NCBI RefSeq assembly: GCF_002198675.1
Contig: NZ_MWLL01000189.1
Location: forward strand, 73,096 to 137,095
Length of the DNA: 64,000 nt
Origin: Kineosporia sp. R_H_3
GTDB taxonomy: Bacteria > Actinomycetota > Actinomycetes > Actinomycetales > Kineosporiaceae
Reading direction: 5' to 3'
A program made the translations under genes and the position numbers. Below, piece after piece: positions 33,296-42,913 of this stretch (its first letter is position 1; the number at the start of each line of letters is the position of its first letter). The notes under the pieces are model-generated. The model did not search any database. It was given only the letters and a program-made list of their open reading frames with translations, and was not told the DNA's origin.

Positions 33296-33331
33296 CGGAC
33301 GGCGTCCCCGCAGCTGCGGGGGCGCCGTCCG
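33296..33331. terminator. 16-bp hairpin terminator between arc and the NUDIX gene
   Basis: CGGACGGCG-T-CCCCGC (33296-33311) pairs with GCGGGG-G-CGCCGTCCG (33316-33331) with one internal T-G wobble and an AGCT loop. It fills the 64-nt gap between the convergent stops at 33273 and 33338, so it probably ends both transcripts. Confidence 0.75.
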
Positions 33332-33337
33332 CGTGCG

Positions 33338-34540
33338 TCAGGGGCCGGCGACGTGCGGGACGTCCCAGTCCGCGGGGAAGCGCGGCACCGGCCAGGCCGG
33401 GTCGGGGGAGAAGTCGGTCCACCGGCCGTCGAACGGCGGCGCCCCGGCCCGGGCCAGCGCCATGACCTGCTCGCCGTCGGCCCGGATCTGCGGTGCCTGC
33501 TCGGCGGTCCAGCGGGTGCCGAGCGCGGTGATGGCCGCGAACTCGTCCTCGTCCTTCCAGTGCGCGGTGCGGTCCGGGGTGACCCAGACGTCGAGCGCGC
33601 GGTCGGCGCTGTCGACGAGCCGGGTGCCGAGGGCCGTCGTCCGCAGCGCGTGGGGGGCCTCGAGGTTGCCGTACCAGCCCTCGAAGGTGCGTGCGCCGTC
33701 CGCCCCGGTGCCGAAGAACCACCACACCGACCAGGCCGTCGGGCCGGGCGGGACGAGCATGAGGATCCCCGGCCCGCGCCAGACTGCGCTCCGCCGGGCC
33801 CGCGGCGCGGTGAACCGCTGCTCGAGCGGTGCCTCCCGGACGCCGCGCCCGTCGGCGAGGCTCTGCTCGACGACCGGCCACCCTGGGCCGACCCACAGGA
33901 GCAGCCCGTCGTCGTCGTGCCGGACGACGCGCGCGAGGCGCGCGAACCGGGTGCGGCCCTCGCGACCCCAGCGGTAGACGACGGTCTCGCCCGGCTCCCA
34001 GCGTCCGCCGGGGACGGGCTCCGGTCCGGCCCCGAGCAGGCCGCCCGTCGCGAGCAGCCGCCGCGTGTCGGGGACGAACGGCCACGCCGGGTCGGCGAGC
34101 CGCTCGGTGAGCACCGCCGGGTGCTCCCACCAGCCGTCCTCGACCTCGTCGTCGACGAACCGGACCGGCCCGTCCCAGACCGCCTCGTAGACGTGCGCGA
34201 GGTAGTGCGTGTCGTCGTCCCGGTACCAGCCGGTGAACACCTCGGTGAGTGCGGCGCCCTCGACGCCCAGCTCCTCGGCGAGCTCGCGGCGGGCCGCTTC
34301 GAGCGGGCTCTCGCCGGCGTTCACGACGCCGCCCGCCGCGCAGTCGTGCGCCCCCGGCCACAGGTCCTTCGTGCGGGCCCGGCGGTGCACGAAGACCTCG
34401 CCGGTCGGACGGCGCAGCAGGACGCCGGTGGCGGCGTGCGGCAGGTTCTCGGCGCGGACCCGCGACCGCGGCGCCGACCCGACGACCCGCCCGCACACGT
34501 CGTCCGGGTCGTAGAGCGCGACGACCTCGTCGGCGCTCAC
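33338..34540 (-). CDS. NUDIX hydrolase fused to a DUF402 domain
   Basis: A 400-aa two-domain protein. The N-terminal part (about 1-165) is a NUDIX hydrolase of the isopentenyl-diphosphate-isomerase-like type ([43 protein letters not shown] split over residues 45-90, with the G-x5-E-x7-REUxEE box). The C-terminal part (about 205-400) matches DUF402: [25 protein letters not shown] and ALDVWVTPD with the metal-binding Asp/Glu set typical of FomD-like phosphatases. Both halves hydrolyse phospho-compounds in known relatives, so sequential action is a reasonable inference. GTG at 34540 overlaps the upstream DUF3054 stop by 4 nt. Confidence 0.85.
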   Translation of the reverse strand: MSADEVVALYDPDDVCGRVVGSAPRSRVRAENLPHAATGVLLRRPTGEVFVHRRARTKDLWPGAHDCAAGGVVNAGESPLEAARRELAEELGVEGAALTEVFTGWYRDDDTHYLAHVYEAVWDGPVRFVDDEVEDGWWEHPAVLTERLADPAWPFVPDTRRLLATGGLLGAGPEPVPGGRWEPGETVVYRWGREGRTRFARLARVVRHDDDGLLLWVGPGWPVVEQSLADGRGVREAPLEQRFTAPRARRSAVWRGPGILMLVPPGPTAWSVWWFFGTGADGARTFEGWYGNLEAPHALRTTALGTRLVDSADRALDVWVTPDRTAHWKDEDEFAAITALGTRWTAEQAPQIRADGEQVMALARAGAPPFDGRWTDFSPDPAWPVPRFPADWDVPHVAGP

Positions 34541-34953
34541 CGGGCGGCGAGCCGCCGCGCGACCCAGCCGGTGAGCACCCGGCGGCCGAGGACGAACAGC
34601 GTCACGAAGCACGTCGCGACGACGACGAAGGTCAGCGCGGTGCCCTCGCCCGCCACGAAGTGCCGCAGCGGCATCCCGACGAGGATCGTGCCGGCGGTCG
34701 CCACCGCACCGGCTCCCACCGACCCCGGCGGCAGCCGCAGGCCGAGCAGCGCCGCCCAGCCGACCGCGAGCCCCGCGAGGAACGGCCACGCCGTGACGCC
34801 GACCCCGGCGAGGGCGTCCGCCTCGCCGTGCGAACGACGGCCGACGGCGACGAACACGAGGACGGCCACGACGTCCAGCAGGAGCGACCGGGCCGCCTGC
34901 CGCGAGCGCACCGGGTCGGTGACCGAGGGCTGCCGGGTCTGCTGCGACGTCAC
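34537..34953 (-). CDS. DUF3054 family membrane protein
   Basis: A 138-aa small integral membrane protein of unknown function. Four hydrophobic stretches are visible, from [22 protein letters not shown], with the conserved R-S-H after the first helix, to [19 protein letters not shown]. The charged RSHGE following helix 1 is the family hallmark. GTG at 34953 is preferred over the longer frame because CACGAT lies 6 nt upstream, a possible leaderless box. Its stop overlaps the NUDIX-DUF402 start (GTGA), so the two form an operon. Confidence 0.82.
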   Translation of the reverse strand: MTSQQTRQPSVTDPVRSRQAARSLLLDVVAVLVFVAVGRRSHGEADALAGVGVTAWPFLAGLAVGWAALLGLRLPPGSVGAGAVATAGTILVGMPLRHFVAGEGTALTFVVVATCFVTLFVLGRRVLTGWVARRLAAR

Positions 34954-35085
34954 CGCCTCATCGTGCCACCCGCCCCGGCCGCCCGTGACCGGGACCCGTC
35001 CACCGCTCGTGCTCGCGCCGTGCACCGGAACCAGCCGGACCGGGGCCCCGGAACGGTACGCGGCGTGAGTACGAGCGGGTGGGAG

Positions 35086-36150
35086 TCAGCGGCCGCCGGC
35101 GATCTTCCGGGAGCGCTGCTCGGTGCCGGGGACGCCGTACGGGTAGTCCGCGGGCTGCGGGTCGGAGGCGGCGTCGAGGCGGGCGGCCTCCTCGGGGGAC
35201 AGGTGCAGGCCGGCGGCGCCGAGGTTGTCCTTCAGCTGGTCGAGCGTGCGGGCGCCGAGGATCACCGAGGTCACCGCCGGGCGGTCGTGCAGCCAGGCGA
35301 GCGCGACCTGCGCCATCGGGATGCCGCGGCCCTCCGCCACGGTGCGGACGGCGTCCACGACGTCCCAGGTGCGCTCCTGGGCGCTGCGCCGGTCGTAGGC
35401 CTCGACGCCGCGCTCCGGGTTCTCGCCGAGCCGGGTCGCGCCGGTCGGTCGCTCGTCCCGGGTGTACTTGCCGGTGAGCCAGCCGCCGCCGAGCGGGGAC
35501 CAGGGGAGCAGCCCGAGGCCGGCGTCGAGGCAGGCCGGGACGACCTCCCACTCGAGCTCGCGGACGAGCAGGTTGTACTGCGGCTGCAGCGTCACGGGCC
35601 GGGCCAGGCCGAGCCGCTCGGTGATCCCGACGGCCTTGGCGACCTGCCACCCGGTGAAGTTCGACAGGCCGGCGTAGCCGATCGTCCCGGCGGCCACGGC
35701 GTCGTCGAGGAAGCGCAGGGTCTCCTCGACCGGGGTCAGCGGGTCCCAGGCGTGCACCTGGTAGAGGTCGACGTGGTCCACCCCGAGGCGGCGCAGCGAG
35801 GCCTCGAGCGCCGTCCGCAGGTGCCGCCGCGACAGACCGGCGTCGTTCGGGCCGGGGCCCATCGGGAAGCGGCCTTTCGTGGCGAGCACGACCTGCCCCG
35901 CGGCGTCCGGGTTCGCCGCCAGCCAGCGGCCGACGACCTCCTCGCTGACGCCGCCGGCGTAGACGTCGGCGACGTCGACGAGGGTCCCGCCGGCCGAGAC
36001 GAAGGCGTCGAGCTGGGCGAAGGCGCCCGCCTCGTCGGTCTCCGCGCCGAACGTCATCGTGCCGAGGGCGTACGTCGAGACGACGGCACCGCTGCCGCCG
36101 AGGGTCCGGTACTCCATGGTGGGTGTCCGCGTGGTCGTGGGCTCGCTCAT
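35086..36150 (-). CDS. Aldo/keto reductase with intact catalytic tetrad
   Basis: A 354-aa AKR-superfamily oxidoreductase related to the reductase at the window start. The tetrad is complete: Asp59, Tyr64 (VADVYAGG), Lys92 (ATKGR) and His133 (QVHAWD). C-terminal NADPH-binding residues occur in [18 protein letters not shown]. The substrate is unknown. ATG at 36150 gives an 11-residue leader before [10 protein letters not shown]; the internal ATG at 36117 is the alternative start. It is divergent from dop, with 72 nt between the starts, and is the last of three minus-strand genes inserted between arc and dop. Confidence 0.9.
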   Translation of the reverse strand: MSEPTTTRTPTMEYRTLGGSGAVVSTYALGTMTFGAETDEAGAFAQLDAFVSAGGTLVDVADVYAGGVSEEVVGRWLAANPDAAGQVVLATKGRFPMGPGPNDAGLSRRHLRTALEASLRRLGVDHVDLYQVHAWDPLTPVEETLRFLDDAVAAGTIGYAGLSNFTGWQVAKAVGITERLGLARPVTLQPQYNLLVRELEWEVVPACLDAGLGLLPWSPLGGGWLTGKYTRDERPTGATRLGENPERGVEAYDRRSAQERTWDVVDAVRTVAEGRGIPMAQVALAWLHDRPAVTSVILGARTLDQLKDNLGAAGLHLSPEEAARLDAASDPQPADYPYGVPGTEQRSRKIAGGR

Positions 36151-36209
36151 GGGGAGATCCCATCAACAGTTCGTGACGTCCGCCATGCAGGCCGGTCGCA
36201 CCGGCCTCG

Positions 36210-36215
36210 TAGGGT
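36210..36215 (+). promoter_or_regulatory. -10 box TAGGGT for leaderless dop
   Basis: TAGGGT lies 7 nt before the dop ATG at 36223. No ribosome binding site fits the gap, and dop therefore has its own promoter independent of arc. Confidence 0.5.
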
Positions 36216-36222
36216 GGGGGAC

Positions 36223-37743
36223 ATGAGCGCTCGACGGGTCATGGGGATCGAGACCGAGTACGGGGTCTCGGCCCCCGGCGACCCCGCCGCGAACGCGATG
36301 CTCCTGTCGAGCCAGGTGGTCAACGCCTACGCCGCGCCGCTCGGCAGCCGGGCCGGCCGGGCCCGCTGGGACTACGAGGACGAGGCCCCGCTGCGTGACG
36401 CCCGCGGCTGGGAGCTCGCCCGCTCCGACGCCGACCCGAGCCAGCTCACGGACGTCGTCGACGACCCGGGCCTGGCCAACGTCATCCTCAGCAACGGCGC
36501 CCGGCTCTACGTCGACCACGCCCACCCCGAGTACTCCTCGCCCGAGGTGACGACGCCGCGCGCCGCCGTGCTCTGGGACAAGGCCGGCGAGGCCGTCATG
36601 CTCGCGGCCTCGCGGCGGATCGCCGAGACGCCCGGGCTCGGCCCGGTGAACCTCTACAAGAACAACACCGACAACAAGGGTGTCTCCTACGGCACGCACG
36701 AGAACTACCTCATGCGCCGGGAGACGCCGTTCGCGGACATCGTCCGCCACCTCACGCCGTTCTTCGTGTCCCGGCAGGTGGTGTGCGGCGCCGGCCGGGT
36801 CGGCACCGGCCAGGACGGCTCCGGCAAGGGCTTCCAGCTGAGCCAGCGCGCCGACTTCTTCGAGGTCGAGGTCGGCCTCGAGACGACCCTCAAGCGGCCC
36901 ATCATCAACACCCGCGACGAGCCGCACGCGAGCGCCGACCGGTTCCGCCGGCTCCACGTCATCATCGGTGACGCGAACATGTGCGAGGTCGCGACCTTCC
37001 TCAAGGTCGGGACGACGGCCCTGGTCCTCGAGCTCATCGAGGAGCGCGCGTTCACCCGGGACCTGTCGGTCGAGCGACCGGTCAACGCCCTGCACGCCGT
37101 CTCCCACGACCCGACGCTCAGGACCCGCGTGAGCCTGCGCGACGGGACGACCGCGACCGCCGTCCAGCTGCAGTGGATGTTCTACGAGCAGGCCGCCAAG
37201 TTCGTCGAGGACCGCTACGGCGCGGACGCCGACGCCGACACGGTCGAGGTGCTGCGCCGCTGGGAGAGCGTGCTGACCCGGCTCGAGTCCGACCCGACGT
37301 CGCTGGCCCGCGAGCTCGACTGGGTCGCCAAGCTGCGTCTGCTCGAGGGCTTCCGGCAGCGCGAGAGCCTCGACTGGGGCGCCGCCCGGCTCCAGGCCAT
37401 CGACTTCCAGTGGGCCGACGTCCGCCCCGAGAAGGGGCTGTACCAGCGGCTCGTCGCCCGCGGCCAGGTCGACCGCATCGTCACCGACGAGGAGATCGCG
37501 GCCGCCGTCCACGAGCCGCCGGAGGACACCCGGGCCTACTTCCGCGGCCGCTGCCTCGCCCAGTACGGCGAGCACGTCGCCGCCGCCTCGTGGGACTCGG
37601 TGATCTTCGACGTCCCGGGGCGCGGCGCCCTCCAGCGGGTGCCGACCCTGGACCCGAACCGCGGCACGAAGGAGCACGTCGGGGCGCTCCTGGACCGCTG
37701 CCGGACCGCGGCCGACCTCGTGGACGCGCTCGCCGCCCGCTGA
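36223..37743 (+). CDS. dop: Deamidase/depupylase of Pup
   Basis: A 506-aa carboxylate-amine ligase-fold enzyme. Dop converts the C-terminal Gln of Pup to Glu and also removes Pup from substrates. The start [12 protein letters not shown] is the shared Dop/PafA motif. The catalytic Asp is at residue 98 in [11 protein letters not shown]. The ATP/Mg site residues are in YKNNTDNKG and [12 protein letters not shown]. The region [16 protein letters not shown] includes the Dop-specific loop absent from PafA. Because Pup here ends in Gln, Dop activity is required before ligation. It is followed by pup after 104 nt. Confidence 0.96.
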   Translation: MSARRVMGIETEYGVSAPGDPAANAMLLSSQVVNAYAAPLGSRAGRARWDYEDEAPLRDARGWELARSDADPSQLTDVVDDPGLANVILSNGARLYVDHAHPEYSSPEVTTPRAAVLWDKAGEAVMLAASRRIAETPGLGPVNLYKNNTDNKGVSYGTHENYLMRRETPFADIVRHLTPFFVSRQVVCGAGRVGTGQDGSGKGFQLSQRADFFEVEVGLETTLKRPIINTRDEPHASADRFRRLHVIIGDANMCEVATFLKVGTTALVLELIEERAFTRDLSVERPVNALHAVSHDPTLRTRVSLRDGTTATAVQLQWMFYEQAAKFVEDRYGADADADTVEVLRRWESVLTRLESDPTSLARELDWVAKLRLLEGFRQRESLDWGAARLQAIDFQWADVRPEKGLYQRLVARGQVDRIVTDEEIAAAVHEPPEDTRAYFRGRCLAQYGEHVAAASWDSVIFDVPGRGALQRVPTLDPNRGTKEHVGALLDRCRTAADLVDALAAR

Positions 37744-37810
37744 CCGACGGGCCCCGCCGCCCGACACATCTCACGCCCCGGCACCGGCGCCCCGGTTGCG
37801 CCGTCCGCCT

Positions 37811-37845
37811 AGGATCAGAGCCAGAGCTCGACGAGGGAGGTACGG
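37811..37845 (+). promoter_or_regulatory. pup promoter box and ribosome binding site
   Basis: TAGGAT (37811-37816) is a -10 candidate, and GAGGGAGGT just before the pup ATG at 37848 is a strong Shine-Dalgarno sequence. Unlike most neighbours, pup has a normal leader, which suits its need for high expression together with prcBA. Confidence 0.45.
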
Positions 37846-37847
37846 CC

Positions 37848-38042
37848 ATGGCCGGACAGGAGCAGACCCGTCCGCGGGGGCGGGACGACGACGGTGACGA
37901 GGGCGCTGCGCCCCCGCCCGCCGCGGGTCAGGCGCAGGCGAAGGACGACGACGTCGACGCGATCCTCGACGAGATCGACGACGTCCTCGAGACCAACGCC
38001 GAGGAGTTCGTGAAGGGCTTCGTCCAGAAGGGCGGCCAGTGA
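37848..38042 (+). CDS. pup: Prokaryotic ubiquitin-like protein Pup (Gln form)
   Basis: A 64-aa disordered protein tag. The C-terminal half has the family pattern [25 protein letters not shown] (residues about 36-57), which forms the helix that binds the ARC coiled coil. It ends GGQ, so Dop must deamidate it to GGE before PafA can ligate it to substrate lysines. The N-terminal half is polar and acidic, as expected for the part that starts unfolding in ARC. Its stop overlaps the prcB GTG by 4 nt (GTGA). Confidence 0.97.
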   Translation: MAGQEQTRPRGRDDDGDEGAAPPPAAGQAQAKDDDVDAILDEIDDVLETNAEEFVKGFVQKGGQ

Positions 38043-38854
38043 CCGACAGCCTCGGCTCGCCCACCCCTGGGCGGCTTCCCGCGGCGTACCTCGAGCCCGG
38101 GTCCTCCTCGTTCACCGAGTTCCTCGGCGCGCACGCGCCCCAGCTACTGCCGGGGCGGCGCCCGCTGCCGCCCGGCAGCGTGCCGGAGACCCCGCACGGC
38201 ACGACGATCGTCGCCCTGACCTTCGAGGGCGGCGTCGTCATGGCGGGCGACCGGCGCGCGACGATGGGCAACCTCATCGCCCACCGCGAGATCGAGAAGG
38301 TGTACCCGACCGACGAGTACTCGTGCGTCGGCATCGCGGGCACCGCGGGGATCGCCGTCGAGATGGTCCGGCTGTTCCAGGTCGAGCTCGAGCACTACGA
38401 GAAGATCGAGGGCGCGCTGCTCTCGTTCGACGGCAAGGCGAACCGGCTCTCGACGATGATCCGCGGCAACCTGGGCCTGGCCATGCAGGGCCTGGCGGTC
38501 GTCCCGCTCTTCGCGGGCTTCGACATCGACCGCGGGGTCGGCCGGATCTTCTCGTACGACGTCACGGGCGGCCGGTACGAGGAGCGTAACCACCACAGCG
38601 TCGGCTCGGGCTCCCTGTTCGCCCGGGGCTCGCTGAAGAAGCGCTGGCAGCCCGGGCTCGACGCGGCGGGCGCGGTCGCGGTCGCCGTCGAGGCGCTCTG
38701 GGACGCCGCGGACGACGACTCCGCGACGGGCGGCCCGGACGAGCAGCGCAAGATCTTCCCGGTCGTCGGCGTCGTCACCGCCGAGGGCTACCACCGGGTC
38801 GCGGACGACGAGCTGGCCGCCGCCGTCGCGGCGCTGCGGGGTGAGCAGTCGTGA
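38039..38854 (+). CDS. prcB: 20S proteasome beta subunit
   Basis: A 271-aa propeptide-bearing catalytic subunit. The propeptide is residues 1-54 and is removed autocatalytically to expose Thr55 (HG|TTIVAL). GDRRATMG and the Lys of the IEKVYP segment complete the Ntn-hydrolase active site. [21 protein letters not shown] and [12 protein letters not shown] are typical beta-ring segments. Seven beta subunits form each inner ring of the 20S core. The GTG start lies in the 4-nt overlap with pup, and the stop overlaps the prcA GTG, giving a pup-prcB-prcA operon. Confidence 0.97.
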   Translation: MTDSLGSPTPGRLPAAYLEPGSSSFTEFLGAHAPQLLPGRRPLPPGSVPETPHGTTIVALTFEGGVVMAGDRRATMGNLIAHREIEKVYPTDEYSCVGIAGTAGIAVEMVRLFQVELEHYEKIEGALLSFDGKANRLSTMIRGNLGLAMQGLAVVPLFAGFDIDRGVGRIFSYDVTGGRYEERNHHSVGSGSLFARGSLKKRWQPGLDAAGAVAVAVEALWDAADDDSATGGPDEQRKIFPVVGVVTAEGYHRVADDELAAAVAALRGEQS

Positions 38855-39672
38855 GCATGAACTTCTACGTCTCGCCCGAGCAGGTCATGAAGGACCGGGC
38901 GGACTACGCCCGCAAGGGCATCGCCCGGGGCCGCTCGGTCGTCGTGCTCGGCTACGAGGGCGGCATCGCCTTCGTCGCCGAGAACCCGTCCCGTGCCCTG
39001 CACAAGGTCAGCGAGATCTACGACCGGATCGCCTTCGCCGCGGTCGGCAAGTACAACGAGTTCGAGAACCTGCGGGTGGCCGGCGTCCGGTACGCCGACC
39101 TGCGCGGCTACTCGTACGACCGGGTCGACGTCACCGTGCGCGGGCTGGCCAACGCCTACGCCCAGACGCTGGGCACGGTCTTCACGACCGAGTCCAAGCC
39201 GATGGAGGTCGAGATCGTCGTCGCGCAGGTCGGCGACGACGCCGAGAGCGACCAGATGTACCGGCTCACGTACGACGGCTCGGTCGCCGAGGAGCAGGGC
39301 TACGTCGCGATCGGCGGCCAGGCCGAGCAGATCCAGACCGCGCTGCAGGAGCGCTGGGCGCAGGGGATGACCCTCGCCGACGCGCTGCGGCTCGCGGTCG
39401 AGCTGCTCGCGAAGGACCCGAACGGCGGCCAGCCCCGCACGCTCGGGGCCGGCCAGCTCGAGGTGGCCGTGCTCGACCGGCTCAGGCCGCGGCGGGCGTT
39501 CCGGCGGCTCGCCGGGCCGCTGCTCGGGCGGCTGCTCAGCACCGACGACCCGACGACCGACGTCCCGCACACGGACGACCCGGTCCCGGGCCTGCACGAC
39601 ACCCTCACCGGGGACGCCCAGGCGTCCGACGAGGCCGACGCACCCGGGGAGCAGGCGCCGCCCGAGGGCTGA
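38851..39672 (+). CDS. prcA: 20S proteasome alpha subunit
   Basis: A 273-aa outer-ring subunit that gates the proteasome. The N-terminal segment [27 protein letters not shown] is the gate region conserved in actinobacterial PrcA. The Ntn fold follows, without the catalytic Thr. Lys residues on the alpha-ring surface receive the GQYL end of ARC. The last 50 residues are acidic and Pro-rich and probably disordered. GTG at 38851 overlaps prcB; ATG at 38857 is an alternative 2 codons in. A strong terminator follows. Confidence 0.96.
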   Translation: MSMNFYVSPEQVMKDRADYARKGIARGRSVVVLGYEGGIAFVAENPSRALHKVSEIYDRIAFAAVGKYNEFENLRVAGVRYADLRGYSYDRVDVTVRGLANAYAQTLGTVFTTESKPMEVEIVVAQVGDDAESDQMYRLTYDGSVAEEQGYVAIGGQAEQIQTALQERWAQGMTLADALRLAVELLAKDPNGGQPRTLGAGQLEVAVLDRLRPRRAFRRLAGPLLGRLLSTDDPTTDVPHTDDPVPGLHDTLTGDAQASDEADAPGEQAPPEG

Positions 39673-39691
39673 ACCGCTGCACCCGACACCA

Positions 39692-39725
39692 CGACGCCGG
39701 TCCCCTTGACAGGGGACCGGCGTCG
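39692..39725 (+). terminator. 14-bp hairpin terminator after prcA
   Basis: CGACGCCGGTCCCC (39692-39705) pairs perfectly with GGGGACCGGCGTCG (39712-39725) around a 6-nt TTGACA loop. It lies 20 nt after the prcA stop and separates the pup-prcBA operon from pafA, which has its own promoter. Confidence 0.75.
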
Positions 39726-39783
39726 GTGCGTGGGGCCGAAGACGTTGGTACGTGACGGGATCCGACCGTTTCGTCCGGTGCCG

Positions 39784-39806
39784 TTGTCGGGTCTGCCACC
39801 TACAGT
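39784..39806 (+). promoter_or_regulatory. RecA-NDp-like leaderless promoter of pafA
   Basis: TTGTCGGGT (39784-39792), eight bases and TACAGT (39801-39806), followed by 6 nt and the pafA ATG. The first block matches TTGTCRGTG in the first seven of nine bases; the N8 spacing and TAnnnT are exact. The 11-nt distance from the TTGTCG hexamer to the -10 box is wrong for an ordinary -35 element, which favours an activator-dependent promoter. Confidence 0.5.
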
Positions 39807-39812
39807 GGGGCC

Positions 39813-41174
39813 ATGGACCGCCGCATTTTCGGGATCGAGACCGAGTACGGGGTCACGTGCGCCTTCGAAGGGCAGCGCAAGCTGTCGCCGGACGAGGTGG
39901 CCCGGTACCTGTTCCGCAAGGTCGTGTCGTGGGGGCGGTCCAGCAACGTCTTCCTCCGCAACGGCGCGCGCCTCTACCTCGACGTCGGCTCGCACCCGGA
40001 GTACGCGACCCCGGAGTGCGACGACGTCCGCCAGCTCGTCGTCCACGACCGGGCGGGGGAGCGGATCCTCGAGGGGCTGCTCGTCGACGCCGAGCGCCGC
40101 CTCCACGAGGAGGGCATCGCGGGCGAGGTCTTCCTCTTCAAGAACAACACCGACTCGGCGGGCAACTCCTACGGCTGCCACGAGAACTACCTCGTGAGCC
40201 GGCACGGGGAGTTCAACCGGCTCTCCGAGGTGCTCATCCCGTTCCTCGTGACCCGTCAGCTCATCGTCGGTGCGGGCAAGGTGCTCCAGACCCCCCGGGG
40301 CGCGGTCTTCTGCCTCTCGCAGCGCGCCGACCACATCTGGGAGGGCGTGTCGAGCGCGACCACCCGCTCGCGCCCGATCATCAACACCCGCGACGAGCCG
40401 CACGCGGACGCCGAGCGGTACCGCCGCCTGCACGTCATCGTCGGCGACTCGAACATGAGCGAGACGACGACGATGCTCAAGGTCGGCGCGACCGACCTCG
40501 TCCTGCGGATGATCGAGGCGGGCGTCGTCCTGCGCGACCACACCCTGGAGAACCCGATCCGGGCGATCCGCGAGGTCAGCCACGACCTCACCGGCCGCCG
40601 CCGGGTGCGGCTCGCGAACGGCCGCGAGGCCAGCGCGCTGGAGATCCAGGAGGAGTACCTGGCCCGCGCGAAGGACTTCGTCGACTCGCGCGGCCTGCAC
40701 ACCGACGTCGTCAAGCGCGTCCTCGACCTCTGGGAGCGCGGGCTGCGGGCGATCTCGACCGGTGACCTGGGCCTCGTCGACCGCGAGATCGACTGGGTCA
40801 TCAAGCACAAGCTCGTCGAGCGCTACCGCGGCAAGCACGACCTCCCGCTGTCGTCCCCGCGGATCGCCCGGCTCGACCTCGCCTACCACGACATCCACCG
40901 GCGGCGCGGGCTGCACTACCTCATGGCCCGCCGCGGGCTCGTGGAACGGGTGACGGCCGACATCGAGACGTTCGAGGCGACGTCCGTGCCGCCGCAGACG
41001 ACGCGCGCCAAGCTCCGCGGCGACTTCGTCCGCCGCGCCCAGGAGCGCCGCCGCGACTTCACCGTCGACTGGGTGCACCTCAAGCTCAACGACCAGGCCC
41101 AGCGCACGGTGCTCTGCAAGGACCCGTTCCGTTCGGTGGACGAGCGGGTCGAGCGGCTCATCCAGAGCATGTGA
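39813..41174 (+). CDS. pafA: Pup--protein ligase
   Basis: A 453-aa ATP-dependent ligase that attaches deamidated Pup to lysines of target proteins. The start is [12 protein letters not shown]. The catalytic base Asp57 lies in [15 protein letters not shown], the same residue number as in Mycobacterium tuberculosis Paf[19 protein letters not shown] and [23 protein letters not shown] form the nucleotide and metal site, and the C-terminal domain (about 390-453) is conserved. It lacks the Dop-specific loop. ATG at 39813 is 6 nt after a TACAGT box, so the mRNA should be leaderless. Confidence 0.97.
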   Translation: MDRRIFGIETEYGVTCAFEGQRKLSPDEVARYLFRKVVSWGRSSNVFLRNGARLYLDVGSHPEYATPECDDVRQLVVHDRAGERILEGLLVDAERRLHEEGIAGEVFLFKNNTDSAGNSYGCHENYLVSRHGEFNRLSEVLIPFLVTRQLIVGAGKVLQTPRGAVFCLSQRADHIWEGVSSATTRSRPIINTRDEPHADAERYRRLHVIVGDSNMSETTTMLKVGATDLVLRMIEAGVVLRDHTLENPIRAIREVSHDLTGRRRVRLANGREASALEIQEEYLARAKDFVDSRGLHTDVVKRVLDLWERGLRAISTGDLGLVDREIDWVIKHKLVERYRGKHDLPLSSPRIARLDLAYHDIHRRRGLHYLMARRGLVERVTADIETFEATSVPPQTTRAKLRGDFVRRAQERRRDFTVDWVHLKLNDQAQRTVLCKDPFRSVDERVERLIQSM

Positions 41175-41256
41175 CGCACCGTGCCGGAGCCGAACCGGCG
41201 CACGCTCGTTCCGGTCACTCGGCGTGGCGGCGGTGCCCTGCCCACAGGGTGTCCGG

Positions 41257-41262
41257 TTAGGG
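41257..41262 (+). promoter_or_regulatory. -10 box TAGGGT before the FKBP lipoprotein gene
   Basis: TAGGGT lies 71 nt before the chosen GTG at 41334. A leader of about 65 nt with an AAGGG ribosome binding site is implied. Confidence 0.35.
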
Positions 41263-41333
41263 TGTCCGGCGAGCCCGACGGCGTGGCCCCCGGCCGCGTC
41301 GACCGTCGTCCCCGAGCAGCAAGGGTCCGTTCC

Positions 41334-42329
41334 GTGTCGTCTGCCCGACCCGCGAGACTCCTGCGGTCCACCGGCGTCGTCGCCCTCGTCGCCGGGCTGA
41401 CGCTCCTGCTCGGCGGCTGCAAGGTGCCGACGGGGGAGGTGTCCGCCGCCGCGCAGGCCACGACGAACCACGACCTCTCGGCGGTCACCGTGACGGCCGA
41501 GGAGGGCTCCGACCCGAGCCTGGAGGTGCCCTCGCCGTTCGCCGTCGACAAGACCGAGACGCGCGTCGTCGAGGAGGGCGACGGGGACACCGTCGGCCTC
41601 GGCCAGCAGGTGACGATCCGGTACACCGCCGTCAACGGGACCGACGGGCAGCCGCTCCTCGACAAGACGTGGGCGAGCGACCCGACGACGTTCGTCGTCG
41701 GCACCCAGAGCACGCTGCCCGGCTTCGACGACGGTCTGCGCGGCCTGCGCGTCGGGGCCAAGGCGCTCATCGCCATCCCGCCGGACGCCGGGTACGGCGT
41801 CCAGGGCAACACCTCGCTCGGCGTCGGCCCGACGGACACGATCGTCTGCCTCGTCGAGGTGCTCGACACCCAGACCCTGCTCACGAAGGCCGAGGGCAAG
41901 TCGGTCGCCGCGAAGAAGGGCCTGCCGACCGTCAAGCGCGACGCGAAGGGCGTGCCGACGGTCACCCTGCCCAAGGGGAAGGTGCCGACGTCGCTCGTCG
42001 TCCAGACCCTCATCGCCGGTGACGGCGCCAAGGTCGCCAAGGGCGACGACGTCACGGTCCAGTACGTCGGCGTGATCTGGCCCGGCGGGCGGGTGTTCGA
42101 CTCCTCGTGGCGCAAGCCCGCGCCGGCCCGCTTCCAGATCGGCAACGCGAAGACGATCACCGGCTGGGACGGGATCATCGGCCAGAAGGTCGGCAGCCAG
42201 GTGCTCCTCGTCGTCCCGCCGGACAAGGCCTACGGCGCCGAGGGCCGCGACCAGTTCGGCATCAAGGGCACGGACACGCTCGTGTTCGTCGTCGACATCC
42301 TCGGCGCCCAGAAGACCGCCGCTGCCTGA
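41334..42329 (+). CDS. FKBP-type peptidyl-prolyl isomerase lipoprotein with two FKBP domains
   Basis: A 331-aa exported lipoprotein. The signal helix STGVVALVAGLTLLLGGC carries a lipobox with Cys29 as anchor. Domain 1 (about 75-185) has GQQVTIRYTAVNG, LPGFDDGLRGLRVGAKALIAIPPDAGYG and an aliphatic end strand. Domain 2 (about 230-331) has GDDVTVQYVGVIWPGGRVFDSSW, ITGWDGIIGQKVGSQVLLVVPPDKAYG and a final DTLVFVVDILG strand. It should catalyse proline isomerisation in exported proteins. GTG at 41334 gives the best signal peptide; earlier in-frame starts would make it too long. It lies between pafA and a cytosolic FKBP. Confidence 0.9.
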   Translation: MSSARPARLLRSTGVVALVAGLTLLLGGCKVPTGEVSAAAQATTNHDLSAVTVTAEEGSDPSLEVPSPFAVDKTETRVVEEGDGDTVGLGQQVTIRYTAVNGTDGQPLLDKTWASDPTTFVVGTQSTLPGFDDGLRGLRVGAKALIAIPPDAGYGVQGNTSLGVGPTDTIVCLVEVLDTQTLLTKAEGKSVAAKKGLPTVKRDAKGVPTVTLPKGKVPTSLVVQTLIAGDGAKVAKGDDVTVQYVGVIWPGGRVFDSSWRKPAPARFQIGNAKTITGWDGIIGQKVGSQVLLVVPPDKAYGAEGRDQFGIKGTDTLVFVVDILGAQKTAAA

Positions 42330-42436
42330 CCCGCCCCTGACCCGCCCCTGGTCGCGCCCGCGCGGCAGTGGTGGAGACTGGTCGGCGGCACCGGCCGGAC
42401 GACCCGGCCGGCTCGACGAGCGCAAGGGAGAACAAC

Positions 42437-42820
42437 GTGGCGGCATTCGACCGCGACCGGCCCGAGATCGACTTCCCGGAGGGCCAGCCGCCGGCGGACC
42501 TCGTCATCGTCGACGAGATCGAGGGCGACGGCACCGAGGCCGCCCCCGGCATGACGGTGCGCGCGCACTACGTCGGCGTCGCGTTCTCGACGGGCGAGGA
42601 GTTCGACGCGTCCTGGAACCGCGGCCAGCCGCTGGACTTCCGGCTCGGCGTCGGCCAGGTCATCTCCGGCTGGGACCAGGGCATCAGCGGCATGAAGGTC
42701 GGCGGCCGCCGCAAGCTGACGATCCCGCCGCACCTGGGCTACGGCGCCCGCGGCGCCGGCGGCGCCATCAAGCCGAACGAGACGCTGATCTTCGTCGTCG
42801 ACCTCGTCGACGCGCGCTGA
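42437..42820 (+). CDS. Single-domain FKBP-type peptidyl-prolyl isomerase
   Basis: A 127-aa cytosolic FKBP with one domain. TVRAHYVGVAFSTGEEFDASW, VISGWDQGISGMKVGGRRKLTIPPHLGYGARG and ETLIFVVDLVD give the Tyr, Phe, Asp, Trp and Tyr residues that form the active pocket. It is similar to the conserved FKBP encoded next to pafA in mycobacteria and other actinobacteria. GTG at 42437 follows AAGGGAG by 8 nt. It ends before a long bidirectional hairpin. Confidence 0.93.
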   Translation: MAAFDRDRPEIDFPEGQPPADLVIVDEIEGDGTEAAPGMTVRAHYVGVAFSTGEEFDASWNRGQPLDFRLGVGQVISGWDQGISGMKVGGRRKLTIPPHLGYGARGAGGAIKPNETLIFVVDLVDAR

Positions 42821-42849
42821 CCCCGGCTCCTCCGCACCTCCCGCTCCAC

Positions 42850-42900
42850 CGCTCAGAGGCGGCTCACCGTGCGATGCGCACGGTGACCCGCCTCTGAGCG
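42850..42900. terminator. Long bidirectional hairpin between FKBP and DUF3866 genes
   Basis: A 13-bp stem (CGCTCAGAGGCGG, 42850-42862, with 42888-42900) continues, after one C-C mismatch, into a second perfect stem of 9 bp (42864-42872 with 42878-42886) and a 5-nt loop. The 51-nt element fits between the convergent stops at 42820 and 42914. Confidence 0.8.
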
Positions 42901-42913
42901 CTTCGCGGGCGTC

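Noticed and set aside
39706-39711. TTGACA as a -35 element for pafA
   Set aside because: It is the loop of the prcA terminator, and no -10 box stands 16-19 nt downstream.
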